64,000 nt of DNA from an uncultured Lachnospiraceae bacterium (GTDB lineage: Bacteria > Bacillota > Clostridia > Lachnospirales > Lachnospiraceae). How positions within the stretch are numbered: position 1 is the stretch's first letter; every line of letters starts with the position of its first letter. The translations under genes were made by a program, and so were the position numbers. Under the pieces are notes generated by a model. The model did not search any database, had not been told where the DNA came from, and was given only the letters and a program-made list of their open reading frames with translations. Positions 42,301-48,881 of this stretch are shown here, in pieces. Location of the stretch: assembly GCA_947175035.1 (NCBI GenBank), contig CAMWLG010000010.1:1-64000 (forward strand), read 5' to 3'.

Positions 42301-42998
42301 AGAGTTTTAAGCCCGCGGAGTATGTGGCTCCTACGGAAGATGCGATGAAGGCTTCCGGATGGCCGGCATTTACGGACGCAAGCGGAAGACAGTGGTACAG
42401 CACAGTGTTTGGCGATGTAGGCGGAGCTAGCAAGATTACAACAGCAGGAAATTTTGTAGCGACTGTGGATGAGTCGAATAAAACTGTGACCTTGAATGTG
42501 CCTAACGGCAATGGAAAAATTGCCGCAAGCAGCGACGCATTTTTCTTCTACTATACGCGGCTGCCGAAGGATGCGCAGTTTGAATTGTCCGTAAAGGCGA
42601 CGATCAACAGCTTTGATACGTCGAACTCTCAAGTAGCATATGGCTTGATGGCGCGTGATGAAATCTATATCAACGAGAATACAAGTGCACTTTTGGGCGA
42701 CTATGTATCGACGGGCACATATAAGAAAGGGGATGTCAATTGCTTCGGACGCAAGAACGGGGCGCTGACCGATGGCTCTGCGCCGACCAAGAAATATGTT
42801 ACGGCGGGAGACGAGGCAATCCTGAAGCTTGACAAGAATCCGGACGGATTCACGATGACATATGGCGAGAACGACCCTGTTTCAGGAGGATTCGACTATC
42901 CGCTGACAAAAATTGATTCGGAATATATTTATGTCGGATTTTATGTCACGCGTAAGGCAAGCGTTACATTTAGCGATATCAGCCTTGTAGAAAAGTGA
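33306..42998 (+). CDS. Giant secreted pectin esterase: pectinesterase (CE8) plus two CE12-type acetylesterase domains
   Basis: A 3230-aa exported protein with signal peptide MSKLRQKLGRRILAYVLSGA...AFAS. Approximate order: carbohydrate-binding-like modules and InlB-type B repeats (55-850), another beta module (857-1040), fibronectin-like repeats (1042-1310), then pectin methylesterase CE8 (1317-1680). CE8 shows SSQDTVYTG, GQTDYIFGDTS with the catalytic Asp, and GRPWG. An Ig-like domain follows, then SGNH esterase 1 (1808-2060: GDSTV, GGRSC, GHNDC, KTHNN), Ig-like repeats (2143-2675), a PGKDPGTD linker, SGNH esterase 2 (2732-2985: GDSTV, SGRSS, GHNDE, NTHIN) and a C-terminal binding-like module (3015-3230). 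Both SGNH domains resemble CE12 rhamnogalacturonan acetylesterase. It should strip methyl and acetyl groups from pectin outside the cell. No wall anchor is seen. AGGAGG precedes the ATG. Confidence 0.93.
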   Translation: MSKLRQKLGRRILAYVLSGAMMLSGVTSPGMTAFASEAPRDAGGYAQEGTMGIDEYNLQDAKVLAEGDEVSGSETKTWDFTQYDGTGAITDWNGLTGGSYHSTQYGMSIKNGSITVPVTGNSKVSVIASYTFDFSIENKNYSCQRTSPDNAEETCVYPYVGDAGIVTITATNNTTTYIKKITVEPAAEDEYAVQIEEADNGTVSASAVFAKEGDSVTLTATPNPGYKLIEWKKSDADLEINSDASDSNIATFVMPASDVKIMPVFAEDTDATFSIQALNGYHGTAKLKTGQGTDIASGVEVVLADVAEATPETGYTFKEWYVTSGKTIEAVTVTDGKFTMPAGDVQIVPIFTGAAKGTYDFKLGATEKNNGRMLGGQLKDYTGVIKLDELKESDGNDHGFLTAKENATMTLKLSGAADVTVNTCQYGSACSGVTATLDGVACDAAIIGTQTKDSGKTYTFTTAKGGELVLTITAATGAYVHGITVEYLGGTGEMLDFGGKYFKDVTFTGTGLADKSLTKGDSISKASLEGLLLDKDDSLTYFDASHGAVTTTSGATLNLNLEKKANIEILGCRFGKSTSITAKSTKDGTTKTLKVAKGEGAAEGDAIPPLYTILDAEGVVSVKFAQQEYIHSIKVIPLTGTAAQYLVEVTDDGHGTAAVEGNPYAVAGQIVILTAKANSSYRFKEWGEKIPADLSITQDGEDKYKFTMPASDVKAKAIFEATETIYVAEGTHNFGGVTSLAVDGFEFTGFTTDGNKHGFAFTDGAEMKLSLREKANVTVYGCCYGTGGGTDLVMEVLSGSGTLSVTSEVEESDLKRNKFTVTGAKGGELVLKFTGVSWIQTVMVEYPGEVEPGMRDIDVWDFSGFAVQNQAPLIYNNKITPDDLKKIVDKDGKFILVDKKKEAVFGDLTMVYEAGDRLYTNVAGLPNAGDYGNAQYEYDDFTAAGAWYSNGTGGSGRRYVTIKMQTGDKLVAYMGSSQSGDISFTFEGTGGADGQKDSISIESGKFGKFVFVAEKTGTYKLWADGAGKPMYHRIMRVPALEVKGTIDYNNLKDKVSGAVLKFKNMETKAETVAEVSEDGSFSAILAPGFQYRAVLSGAMGYGFEAATKYFETKDVEYKTGKSNVNLKVVETPVYPYSGEIKGFAEGYDTSKLAITMLADEDSDAEDVDVTIEQKDGKISFTTALMPEVKYTFALEGVNDYEVTDPLEICNEDNSDYTGKTITVALKAMYDVKGAWIGLSDSAKVTALKFTNVDDAYPYVATVNEDGKGYTAKLRDGAYLAEATVNGFRTKTHVVVNGKAVEKDLMFVSTSEKEKIDYVADIYVGYPDKANNYETMRAAMEACDLMKPATEGDGRVTVHIAPGTYREQVIVNRPNVSFVNDTDKEVLLTWYYGIGYKYYSSNNGYYDPENAYDQFDKHIADRWGVAVRINTSATGFRAKGITFENSFNRYITDEELEDGVECTGETLKVDRKRNTDVNSKAATERAAAISVEGDKAEFVECSFYSSQDTVYTGAVKAYFKNCVLEGQTDYIFGDTSTAVFDACELSWKGYSANSQGGYVTAHRGNGAKGYLFRNCTVTANNHNYEGKALDVKPGYFGRPWGADASVVFLNTKLQSADLIDSVGWTEMSGNDPKKAKFYEYNTTTIAGTAVDTSTRAGNVMTQDDASKVTVADYFGDWKPSCYVEEDATVEFKEALRVIDNGDINAPYPGHTLTAMYSLGEKNDANDASVIQWYIVDKDGKEELRKESTAAVDKTYKIEKAAIGKYIKVKVTPQTVSGKAGTPAQYQVEEAIRDGWDDPTGGSDIELGGGINIFLAGDSTVKDYSANGMYNSGGALKEGSWGEFIQYFFDSSKVTVQNYAQGGRSCRTFINEGKLKDIKEKISEGDYLFVQFGHNDCADDYPDRFVPLGSPDASGKYPLTAGTPDANGQYPNGGAGTYKWFLKQYIDVAKEKGAIPVLVTPVARMYYNADGTIKPHHDSKDTKDNAYVTAVKQLAEEEGVLLIDGYEMTKNLFEEAWKAAESDTYGKQIMAEGDKTHNNKLGGMMEAAVFAAELQKRDLSISRFVKAPVQVLGETPDGVEVFSVNGKGVFVANDILTGYTEKASYWEKLGQEMFDAIGKKAGEFKPGDDPNDPNDPNDEQKGDTEESKIKVETPDVDKDGKISVRSASIKIEAADLVQTNKVQYVVTVTYTNKAGKQQQLTEGVHYTAALVKDFDGKSAGTQKITISGTDVKTDLGTFIGEKTVSYTIKAKTEANQDKAHNIAKKKFRLVSGDVKNATYTGTYITPGVEDLDGIGESNYSVVYKNNVNVGKASVTIVGKGEYFGTKTLKFSIKKANIAKQSMSFEASNATISGTGTQFTATEKNAGDFSYKGNAITLKSLKVKLGDVELSPRADYTVTYAKNTKAGRATATIKGAGNLSGSIKISYDISLVGIVEDLAQCNTEDKALEAEYSSKGARLKTIELNGVTLREGKDYKVNYKGCKTPKDGLTIGEVEKVKVTGAGSYKSREFKDIEICIKTEKGEYHIKDNAIVDTDKTKGDPNKIISAAKITDAAGVKVKANDVTITTTNKSITVKPNSDEYYSETTLACRVAKNLNKVKPTVKTNKIPDRYFDGVNAVTFTETEIVAANVLDGVKAADIRIVSYKNNNKTGTATVTVEGRNGSDFYGKKSLKFKIVAKKATLGQDAKEVPDDPADDPGKDPGKDPGTDPGKDPGTDPGTDPGTDPGKDPANVPKAAIWVVGDSTVSGFNDDYYLPRQGYGEQIGTYFNADVYNYAMSGRSSKSFTTEKNYSHLMNGGVEGITMPKLGESTAEAKFLIIGFGHNDEKKEDSERYTNPNGDYKTEGSFAKSLYDNYIKPALDAGVTPVVATPIVRYDPKGEYTGSTAHVTSDGDYSQAIRDLCATDELKDKVILADLTEATKALYKADNENAAKFHAYTTCKYTNEEKTEVTPEGMDNTHINSYGAKMVVWLLGEQTKDTALNKHWLNKEKPSEAKDYEAAVNKSFKPAEYVAPTEDAMKASGWPAFTDASGRQWYSTVFGDVGGASKITTAGNFVATVDESNKTVTLNVPNGNGKIAASSDAFFFYYTRLPKDAQFELSVKATINSFDTSNSQVAYGLMARDEIYINENTSALLGDYVSTGTYKKGDVNCFGRKNGALTDGSAPTKKYVTAGDEAILKLDKNPDGFTMTYGENDPVSGGFDYPLTKIDSEYIYVGFYVTRKASVTFSDISLVEK
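41370..41489 (+). repeat. Ten 12-bp tandem repeats encoding a DPGK/DPGT linker
   Basis: The unit GATCCYGGVAMR is repeated ten times without gaps, giving D-P-G-K or D-P-G-T. It joins the Ig-like repeats to the second SGNH esterase. The near-identical DNA makes copy number changes likely, always in frame. Confidence 0.9.
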
Positions 42999-43033
42999 TA
43001 ATACCAGACAGGGACAGGATTGATTTGATGCTC

Positions 43034-43069
43034 AAAAAGAGGAGCTGCGCAAAGGCAGCTCCTCTTTAC
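43034..43069. terminator. Bidirectional terminator between the giant esterase and lipase genes
   Basis: AAAGAGGAGCTGC and GCAGCTCCTCTTT form a 13-base perfect stem with a six-base loop. On the minus strand the tract reads CTTTTTGAG, on the plus strand CTTTACATG. Confidence 0.88.
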
Positions 43070-43107
43070 ATGTGGTGCGGATGCGGGTTTTGCCGCAGAT
43101 GGAATGT

Positions 43108-44472
43108 TCAGAATCCCTGTTTTTTCAGATCCGCCAAGAGCCCTACATAGAACTCGCTGACATCAAACCCTTTGATGTCCTTGTGGGTCAAATCAATCAT
43201 ATCCGCGTGGGAGATGCCTTCCCTGTCTGCTTTGACAAGTCCCAGATAATTGCCCCAGGAGGCGGAAGTGACGCTGACCAGGCCGTCATTGTCGCCTTCA
43301 TAATGCTTGGAGAGCAGATAGGTGAAGCTCAAGGGCAGGAAGGAACTGTGAAAACCGCGCATCTTGGACATGGTGCTCTGGTAATAGATTCCCGGGATGT
43401 CCTTTACTTCCTCGTTGAATCGGGCGCAGGAGGCGGCGGTTAAATCAGACACGCCAGCCAGAAAATCAGGTTTGTCATCGCCTAAGGCATGGAACAGGGC
43501 GTTGTATCGCCTGCTTGCAAAATGTATCATCCAATCGGGCAGACTGCTCAGCAGGGCGTCCGCAAACTGACAGCCGCGGTGCGGGGTATTGATGGTGGTG
43601 AGGGAGGCAACATGCTCTGCCATTCCCAGCTTGCTTATGGCGTAGCGTGCGTCCAGGCCACCCTTGGAATGGGCTACGATATTGACCTTCTCCGCGCCGG
43701 AGAGTTCCAGCACCCGTTCTATCTCCGCTTTTAATTCCTGTGCGCTGTCCGCCACGGCCAGAGAGGATTGCTGTCTGCCATAGTATATGTTGGCGCCGTT
43801 TTGTTTTAATGCCCTGGGAATGCGCCCCCAGTAGTTCATGTATTGCCAATCCCGGAAGAAGATACCATGTACCATCACCACGGGGTAGCGGGTGCGGCAG
43901 ACGGCGTTCTGCACTCGGGCAGTGTCCAGGAGATATCTGTTTTTGGCAGTCAGAAGCTCTCTGCGAACGATACTGCACCAGCCATAAAATAAAAAGACAT
44001 TTACCGGGAAAACCCACCAAAAAAAGAACATGACAATCCTGCGTCCGATTCCCAGCTGCGCGGAGCAAAAAGCTGTTCGCCAAAAGCCGTTCAGATAGTG
44101 GAGCAGCAGGATACAATAGGCGACCGCCAGATTGATCACGAACAGGCGGGAAAGTCCCATGTGGGGCCACAAATATAGGAAGATGAAGCATAATTCCGCA
44201 ATCAGGGTATAGATGGAGATTAGAATCAGTTCGTAGCCGCCGGCAAGAAGCTGTAAGCGGAATGTCAAACCTTTCTCATAACAGGGAAGAATCTCCAACA
44301 TCACAAAGAATGCGAACAGAGCGGCATATATAACCGGTTTTAAAAGGATGTTGGCAGGATTCCAGCCATCTCCCGACGGGGCGAAAAGGTCATTCACCAG
44401 TGTGATGATTAGAGAAATATTTAAAATGATAAGCAAAAAAAGTGTCTTAAAAATTCTTCTGAATGTACGCAT
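43108..44472 (-). CDS. Membrane-anchored alpha/beta hydrolase (lipase-like)
   Basis: A 454-aa protein with four to five membrane helices in residues 1-170 and a C-terminal alpha/beta-hydrolase domain. PVVMVHGIFFRDW holds the oxyanion HG (202-203), and IVAHSKGGLDARYA holds the nucleophile Ser269 in a GxSxG-like A-H-S-K-G elbow. NTPHRG follows, as in bacterial triacylglycerol lipases. GDNDGLVSV and SHADMIDL probably supply the Asp and His. It may act on lipids or esters at the outer membrane face; the substrate is unknown. It lies 9 bases after the SGNH-like gene on the same strand, so they form one operon. Confidence 0.82.
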   Translation of the reverse strand: MRTFRRIFKTLFLLIILNISLIITLVNDLFAPSGDGWNPANILLKPVIYAALFAFFVMLEILPCYEKGLTFRLQLLAGGYELILISIYTLIAELCFIFLYLWPHMGLSRLFVINLAVAYCILLLHYLNGFWRTAFCSAQLGIGRRIVMFFFWWVFPVNVFLFYGWCSIVRRELLTAKNRYLLDTARVQNAVCRTRYPVVMVHGIFFRDWQYMNYWGRIPRALKQNGANIYYGRQQSSLAVADSAQELKAEIERVLELSGAEKVNIVAHSKGGLDARYAISKLGMAEHVASLTTINTPHRGCQFADALLSSLPDWMIHFASRRYNALFHALGDDKPDFLAGVSDLTAASCARFNEEVKDIPGIYYQSTMSKMRGFHSSFLPLSFTYLLSKHYEGDNDGLVSVTSASWGNYLGLVKADREGISHADMIDLTHKDIKGFDVSEFYVGLLADLKKQGF

Positions 44473-44481
44473 AGGTTATCC

Positions 44482-45450
44482 TTATTTATCGTAGTAGTGC
44501 AGCGCGTCCACGAACCGATCCGCCACCAGCTCACGGCCGGCCTGGTTCAGGTGCAGATTGTCAATCAGGTATTCGGAGGCGTTGTCCTCGTGGATGGTTC
44601 CGTACAGATTGTCAATATAGGTAATGCTGCGGTCAAAGCAGGAGTCCAGCTGCTTGATGGCATAAGTGGAGAGAACATCCTGACCATAAGTGTATATGTC
44701 GCTGCTGACGTATTTTCCTTCTTCATCCACCGCAAAAGCATAGGTGGGTGACATGACAATGAACCGAAGGTGAGGGTAATTGGACTGTAAAAGTTCAACA
44801 CCCGCCTCCAGATTGCCGGTGAACTGCTGGATATCCGTGTTGTTATCGTCATTATACATCTCGTGCCCTGCCAGATAGTCGCTGGCGTCATACATGATCG
44901 CTATCACGTCCACCTCGTTGAAATCTAACTCATACAGGGTTTCATAAACCCAGACACCCTCAGGCGGAGCAGCATCTCCCAAAAATCTGTTGGCTTGCTT
45001 ATATCGGGTGTTGGTCGGCCCCTTGACCGCGACTTGTGTCAGCCAATAAAAATTGTAGGCATCCATGGGATATTTGGAGGCGTCAAGCGTGAAATTCTGC
45101 GCAGCCAGATAGCTGCCGCTGACAGAGCAATTGTATACGGTGGCACCGGTCTTTTGGGCGATCAGGTTGGCGAGATTATTTTTGGAATCCCTGTCGTCCG
45201 CAAAGGGTGCGTTTCCAAAGCAGACAATCGTGGTGGTATCGTCCTTGTCTGTGATGGTGTTGTGATCCTTATCCAAGGCAGGCAATATCAAATCCATATT
45301 GTCGGGTTTGCCTTCGAAATCTTCTGCCATGATTGCATCCAAATCCACCAGTCGTCCCCAATTGAAGAAGCGGTACGTCACCCCCAAAACGGTGATGACA
45401 AAAACCAGCAGCAGTATTGTGTGTATATTAATAAATCGTTTGATGTGCAT
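44482..45450 (-). CDS. SGNH-hydrolase-like membrane-anchored protein without the usual nucleophile
   Basis: A 322-aa protein with one N-terminal helix (IHTILLLVFVITVLGVTYRFF) and an SGNH-like fold outside. The order of blocks is right: CFGNAPFADDR in the place of GDS, YNCSVSGSYLA for block II, IMYDASDYLAG for block III and DNLHLNQAGRELVADRF for block V. The nucleophile Ser of block I is replaced (GNAPF), so it may be inactive, or use another residue. DltD- or AlgX-like proteins that move acyl groups onto wall polymers are possible relatives. GAGAGG precedes ATG 45450. It is the first gene of a pair with the lipase-like gene. Confidence 0.7.
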   Translation of the reverse strand: MHIKRFINIHTILLLVFVITVLGVTYRFFNWGRLVDLDAIMAEDFEGKPDNMDLILPALDKDHNTITDKDDTTTIVCFGNAPFADDRDSKNNLANLIAQKTGATVYNCSVSGSYLAAQNFTLDASKYPMDAYNFYWLTQVAVKGPTNTRYKQANRFLGDAAPPEGVWVYETLYELDFNEVDVIAIMYDASDYLAGHEMYNDDNNTDIQQFTGNLEAGVELLQSNYPHLRFIVMSPTYAFAVDEEGKYVSSDIYTYGQDVLSTYAIKQLDSCFDRSITYIDNLYGTIHEDNASEYLIDNLHLNQAGRELVADRFVDALHYYDK

Positions 45451-45614
45451 AACGCCTCTCATTTCCGCCCAGGGGGGCTTTGTTTGATGTTTTTTATTTT
45501 ACTATTTTGAAAAATAAATGTCCATATTATTCCAAAAGGTTTAAGAAATTCAGGGAATATTTAAGAATTATTAGAATTTATTTTTAAAATTGCTTTGAAA
45601 AATATGGGAATTGC

Positions 45615-45643
45615 TTGAAGTGAATAAATTGGAATGCTATAAT
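45615..45643 (+). promoter_or_regulatory. Promoter of the GH25 membrane protein gene
   Basis: TTGAAG (45615-45620), 17 bases, TATAAT (45638-45643), 39 bases before the ATG. The rest of the 45451-45682 gap is AT-rich without a gene. Confidence 0.75.
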
Positions 45644-45682
45644 ATACTTGGATTATAGTTTCATAAGAAAAGGATTGATTGA

Positions 45683-48600
45683 ATGAAAAAGTTTTGGGAG
45701 CGCATAGATGACAACAACGATCAATGGAGAGATGACGGTTTCTCTGATGATTGGGACGCTGAGGAGTACGAAGACAGCGATGAAGAGTATTATGAGGAAG
45801 CTGCAGAGTACGTAGACGACAGTGAAGTGTATTATGAGGAAGCTGCGGAATACGAGGACAGTGGTGAAGAGTATTATGAGGAGTCAGCGGAGTACGCAGA
45901 CAACGGTGGAGTGTATTATGAGGAATCCGCAGAGTATGAAGACGGCGGTGAAGAGTACTATGAGGAAGCTGAGGAGTATGTAGACAACGATGACGAGTAC
46001 TATGAGGAGTCTGCGGAGTACGAGGCGCAGGAGCAGGCATACAAGGAGTTTGTGACAGGCGTCGTGGCCGCATATTACGAGGACGGCGACGAGTACTATG
46101 AGGAGCAGGAAGATTCCTACGGAGATATCGAGTATTTCGATGATGCGGAGTATGAAGATGCCGCCTATGATGAATATTATAGCACAGAGGCCGGGGGGCT
46201 TTTGGCGTGGTTTTCCAATATGACGGCTATGGATAAAGTGATGCTGGGCGCGGGTGTATGTGTGCTGTTTTTGGTGCTGGTCACCGGTGTGGTATTTTTT
46301 CGCTCCCGAGGCACTGCGGGGCAGGCGTCTCAATTGGCTTCGGTTGGTACCCGTCTGGAAGGGATAGATATTATTGGAGACGAGGGGCTTCTTGCTGTGG
46401 CGAATGCGGCTGCGGCAAAGCGCGAGGCGGCGGAGCTTGTGGAGCAGGGGCAGAATCAAGATCAGAATTATAACGAGGCAGCGTACAACAAAGAAGTAAA
46501 TGTCGTGTTGAAGATGGTTTCCGTGCAGAAGGATCTGAAAATCAAGTTTGTGAACCAGAGCAGCGACAAACTGATTTCCAACGTGCCCTTTATCGTGACG
46601 GTGACCACGGCGGACAACAAGACAGAGAGCTGGAGTGATGATGATATGGACGGCATCATCTACAAGAAGGGGATAACGCCCGGCAGCTATCAGGTGACGG
46701 TGAACGCTTTAAGCGGCGACAAATATAACAAATACCATCTTCCCGCCGGAGTGCAGAAGGCGGAAGTGAAAAAGGATATCGCTTATCAGAAGATAGATGT
46801 CTCGGACGAGGTAAAGACTGAGTCGGAGATCAACGTGGCAACCGAGGAACAAAAAAAGATGGAGCCGGAAGTGGAATCTTCCCTTACGGACACCGTAGAG
46901 TGGGTCGAGAGTACGGCGGTCACCAGCACCTACATTGAGGTGGCCAAGGGCAGTATCACGGATCCTCTGACGCTGACAAAGAGCGGGACTTTCCTGCGCA
47001 CGGCGAAGGAAGTGACACTCAATCGAACCGAGGAGGATATGACCGTGGGAGGCAGGAATGTGATTCTGACACCGGAACATTCCTTTGAAGAGGTGGTATC
47101 CATTGATTGGAAGAGCAGTAACAGTTCCGTGGCGGAGGTGGATGAGGATGGCGTGGTGACCGCCATAGCAGCGGGCAAAGCTACCATCACTTGTACCGTG
47201 AGAGTGATAGATGGACAAAAGGAAGTGGAGTACACGGCAAAATGCGAGGTGAAGGTGACCGATCCGTCGGAAGAGTCGAGTACGGAATCGAGTACAGAGT
47301 CAAGTACAGAGCCTGGTACGCAGCCGGGCACACAACCCTCAACACAGCCAAGTACGCAGCCAAGCACGGAACCGTCCACCACACCGGGTACACAGCCGTC
47401 CACGGGAGAGGCACCTTCCGAACCTGCGATTTCTGTGGATTATAAGTCAGTGACACTGAAAGAGAAGGGCACGGAGACGGTGCTGGTAACAGTAAAAGGT
47501 TTTGATACGAGCAGGGAATTGGTTTATAATGTGGAGAGTGACGATACCGGTGTGGCGACTGCGGTGATCAGCAAGCAGGGCAAGATCACCATCACCGGGA
47601 AAGGAGTCGGAAGCGCCACTCTGACTGCGTGGGCCAATTATAAGAGTAATCCCTTGCGGGAGGTGCCAGCCGTCTCAATCGAGGTGAAAGTGACGGAGGC
47701 GGGTGACATCAGTCTGAGCAAGACAGCAGTGACGGTGTATGCAGGCTCTGACGTAACGATCAAGGTTCATTTGGAGGATGGGTTTGACGGGGATATAGAG
47801 GCTGAGTCCTCCGATAAAGAGGTCGCAAAGGCAAAAGTAGATGGCACATCAGTGATCATCACCGGTGTGAAGCCTGGGACGGCAAAGATTACAGTGTCTG
47901 CGGAGGACGGTGGCAGCACGTTGTCGGAAACCTGTGCCGTGACTGTAAAACTGCATCCCAGGAATGATTCGGAGACCCGGCTGAAGGATAACAACGGGAA
48001 TCAGCTCTATGTGCATGAGAACGATTCCTACAGGGAGGCGGTATATGCTGATTATTACAAGGACGGTGTGAGTTACTTCAAGCGGGGTGAGACCAAGTAC
48101 ACAGGATGGCAGACTATAGACGGAAGAGTGTACTTCTTTGATAAAACAGGTAAAAAGGTGACAGGGGAGCAGGTGATCCAGGGGGCAAAATATAACTTTG
48201 GCAGTGACGGAGCCCTGATCACCGGTTCCGGAATCATGGGAATCGACGTGTCCAAGCATAATGGCACGATTGACTGGGCAGCAGTGAAGAACTCGGGTGT
48301 TTCTTATGTGATCATCCGTTGTGGGTATCGCGGTTATACACAGGGGTCTCTGATCATTGACCCGAGGTTTGAACAGAATATCAAGGGCGCCACATCGGCG
48401 GGGCTGAAGGTAGGGGTTTACTTTTTCAGTCAAGCCATAGACGAGGTGGAAGCGGTAGAGGAGGCTTCTTTCGTGTTGGACGCGGTCAGGGGCTACAATA
48501 TCTCTTATCCCATATTCCTGGATGTGGAATACAGTGGCGCGTCGGGTAACAAGGGACGTGCGGATGGCTTGGACAAGGCAACAAGGACTGCTGTGTGTAA

Positions 48601-48838
48601 GGCGTTTTGTGCGACGATACGGTCAGGCGGCTATAACGCGGGAATCTATGCCAATAAGACTTGGCTGCAGACAAAGATAGACCCAGGGCAGCTTAGCGCG
48701 TACAAGATCTGGCTCGCGCAATATGCCGCGGCTCCCACATACGAAGGGCGGTATGATATGTGGCAATATAAATCCACCGGAAGAGTCAGTGGTATTAGTG
48801 GAAATGTGGATATGAATCTCAGTTACTTAGGATATTAA
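45683..48838 (+). CDS. GH25 muramidase with acidic cytoplasmic repeats, Ig-like and wall-binding domains
   Basis: A 1051-aa type II membrane protein. Residues 1-175 are strongly acidic, with six 14-aa repeats of the form xxYYEExAEYxDxx, and would lie in the cytoplasm. A helix follows (about 186-210: VMLGAGVCVLFLVLVTGVVFF). Outside are a beta domain shared with the second GH25 gene (268-370), a Big_2-like Ig domain (450-530), a Ser/Thr/Pro linker (535-575), two further Ig-like domains and choline-binding-type repeats (775-845: TGWQTIDGRVYFFD). The GH25 domain (851-1051) has MGIDVSKHNGTIDW, FLDVEYSG and GNVDMNLS. It should cut the glycan of peptidoglycan. A GGDEF gene starts 43 bases later. Confidence 0.92.
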   Translation: MKKFWERIDDNNDQWRDDGFSDDWDAEEYEDSDEEYYEEAAEYVDDSEVYYEEAAEYEDSGEEYYEESAEYADNGGVYYEESAEYEDGGEEYYEEAEEYVDNDDEYYEESAEYEAQEQAYKEFVTGVVAAYYEDGDEYYEEQEDSYGDIEYFDDAEYEDAAYDEYYSTEAGGLLAWFSNMTAMDKVMLGAGVCVLFLVLVTGVVFFRSRGTAGQASQLASVGTRLEGIDIIGDEGLLAVANAAAAKREAAELVEQGQNQDQNYNEAAYNKEVNVVLKMVSVQKDLKIKFVNQSSDKLISNVPFIVTVTTADNKTESWSDDDMDGIIYKKGITPGSYQVTVNALSGDKYNKYHLPAGVQKAEVKKDIAYQKIDVSDEVKTESEINVATEEQKKMEPEVESSLTDTVEWVESTAVTSTYIEVAKGSITDPLTLTKSGTFLRTAKEVTLNRTEEDMTVGGRNVILTPEHSFEEVVSIDWKSSNSSVAEVDEDGVVTAIAAGKATITCTVRVIDGQKEVEYTAKCEVKVTDPSEESSTESSTESSTEPGTQPGTQPSTQPSTQPSTEPSTTPGTQPSTGEAPSEPAISVDYKSVTLKEKGTETVLVTVKGFDTSRELVYNVESDDTGVATAVISKQGKITITGKGVGSATLTAWANYKSNPLREVPAVSIEVKVTEAGDISLSKTAVTVYAGSDVTIKVHLEDGFDGDIEAESSDKEVAKAKVDGTSVIITGVKPGTAKITVSAEDGGSTLSETCAVTVKLHPRNDSETRLKDNNGNQLYVHENDSYREAVYADYYKDGVSYFKRGETKYTGWQTIDGRVYFFDKTGKKVTGEQVIQGAKYNFGSDGALITGSGIMGIDVSKHNGTIDWAAVKNSGVSYVIIRCGYRGYTQGSLIIDPRFEQNIKGATSAGLKVGVYFFSQAIDEVEAVEEASFVLDAVRGYNISYPIFLDVEYSGASGNKGRADGLDKATRTAVCKAFCATIRSGGYNAGIYANKTWLQTKIDPGQLSAYKIWLAQYAAAPTYEGRYDMWQYKSTGRVSGISGNVDMNLSYLGY
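45782..46033 (+). repeat. Six 42-bp tandem repeats encoding acidic Tyr-rich units
   Basis: Units begin at 45782, 45824, 45866, 45908, 45950 and 45992. Each encodes E/D-x-Y-Y-E-E-(A/S)-A-E-Y followed by four mostly acidic residues; the fifth unit has E for the A before E-Y. Copies differ by silent and conservative changes, so the peptide pattern is under selection. Confidence 0.9.
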
Positions 48839-48881
48839 AGAGTCTCTGTCTGGATGACGGGAGCGGAATAGGAGCAAATCG

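Noticed and set aside
45782-46033. CRISPR-like periodic repeat
   Set aside because: Units are contiguous without spacers, in frame, and encode a regular acidic peptide; this is a coding tandem repeat.
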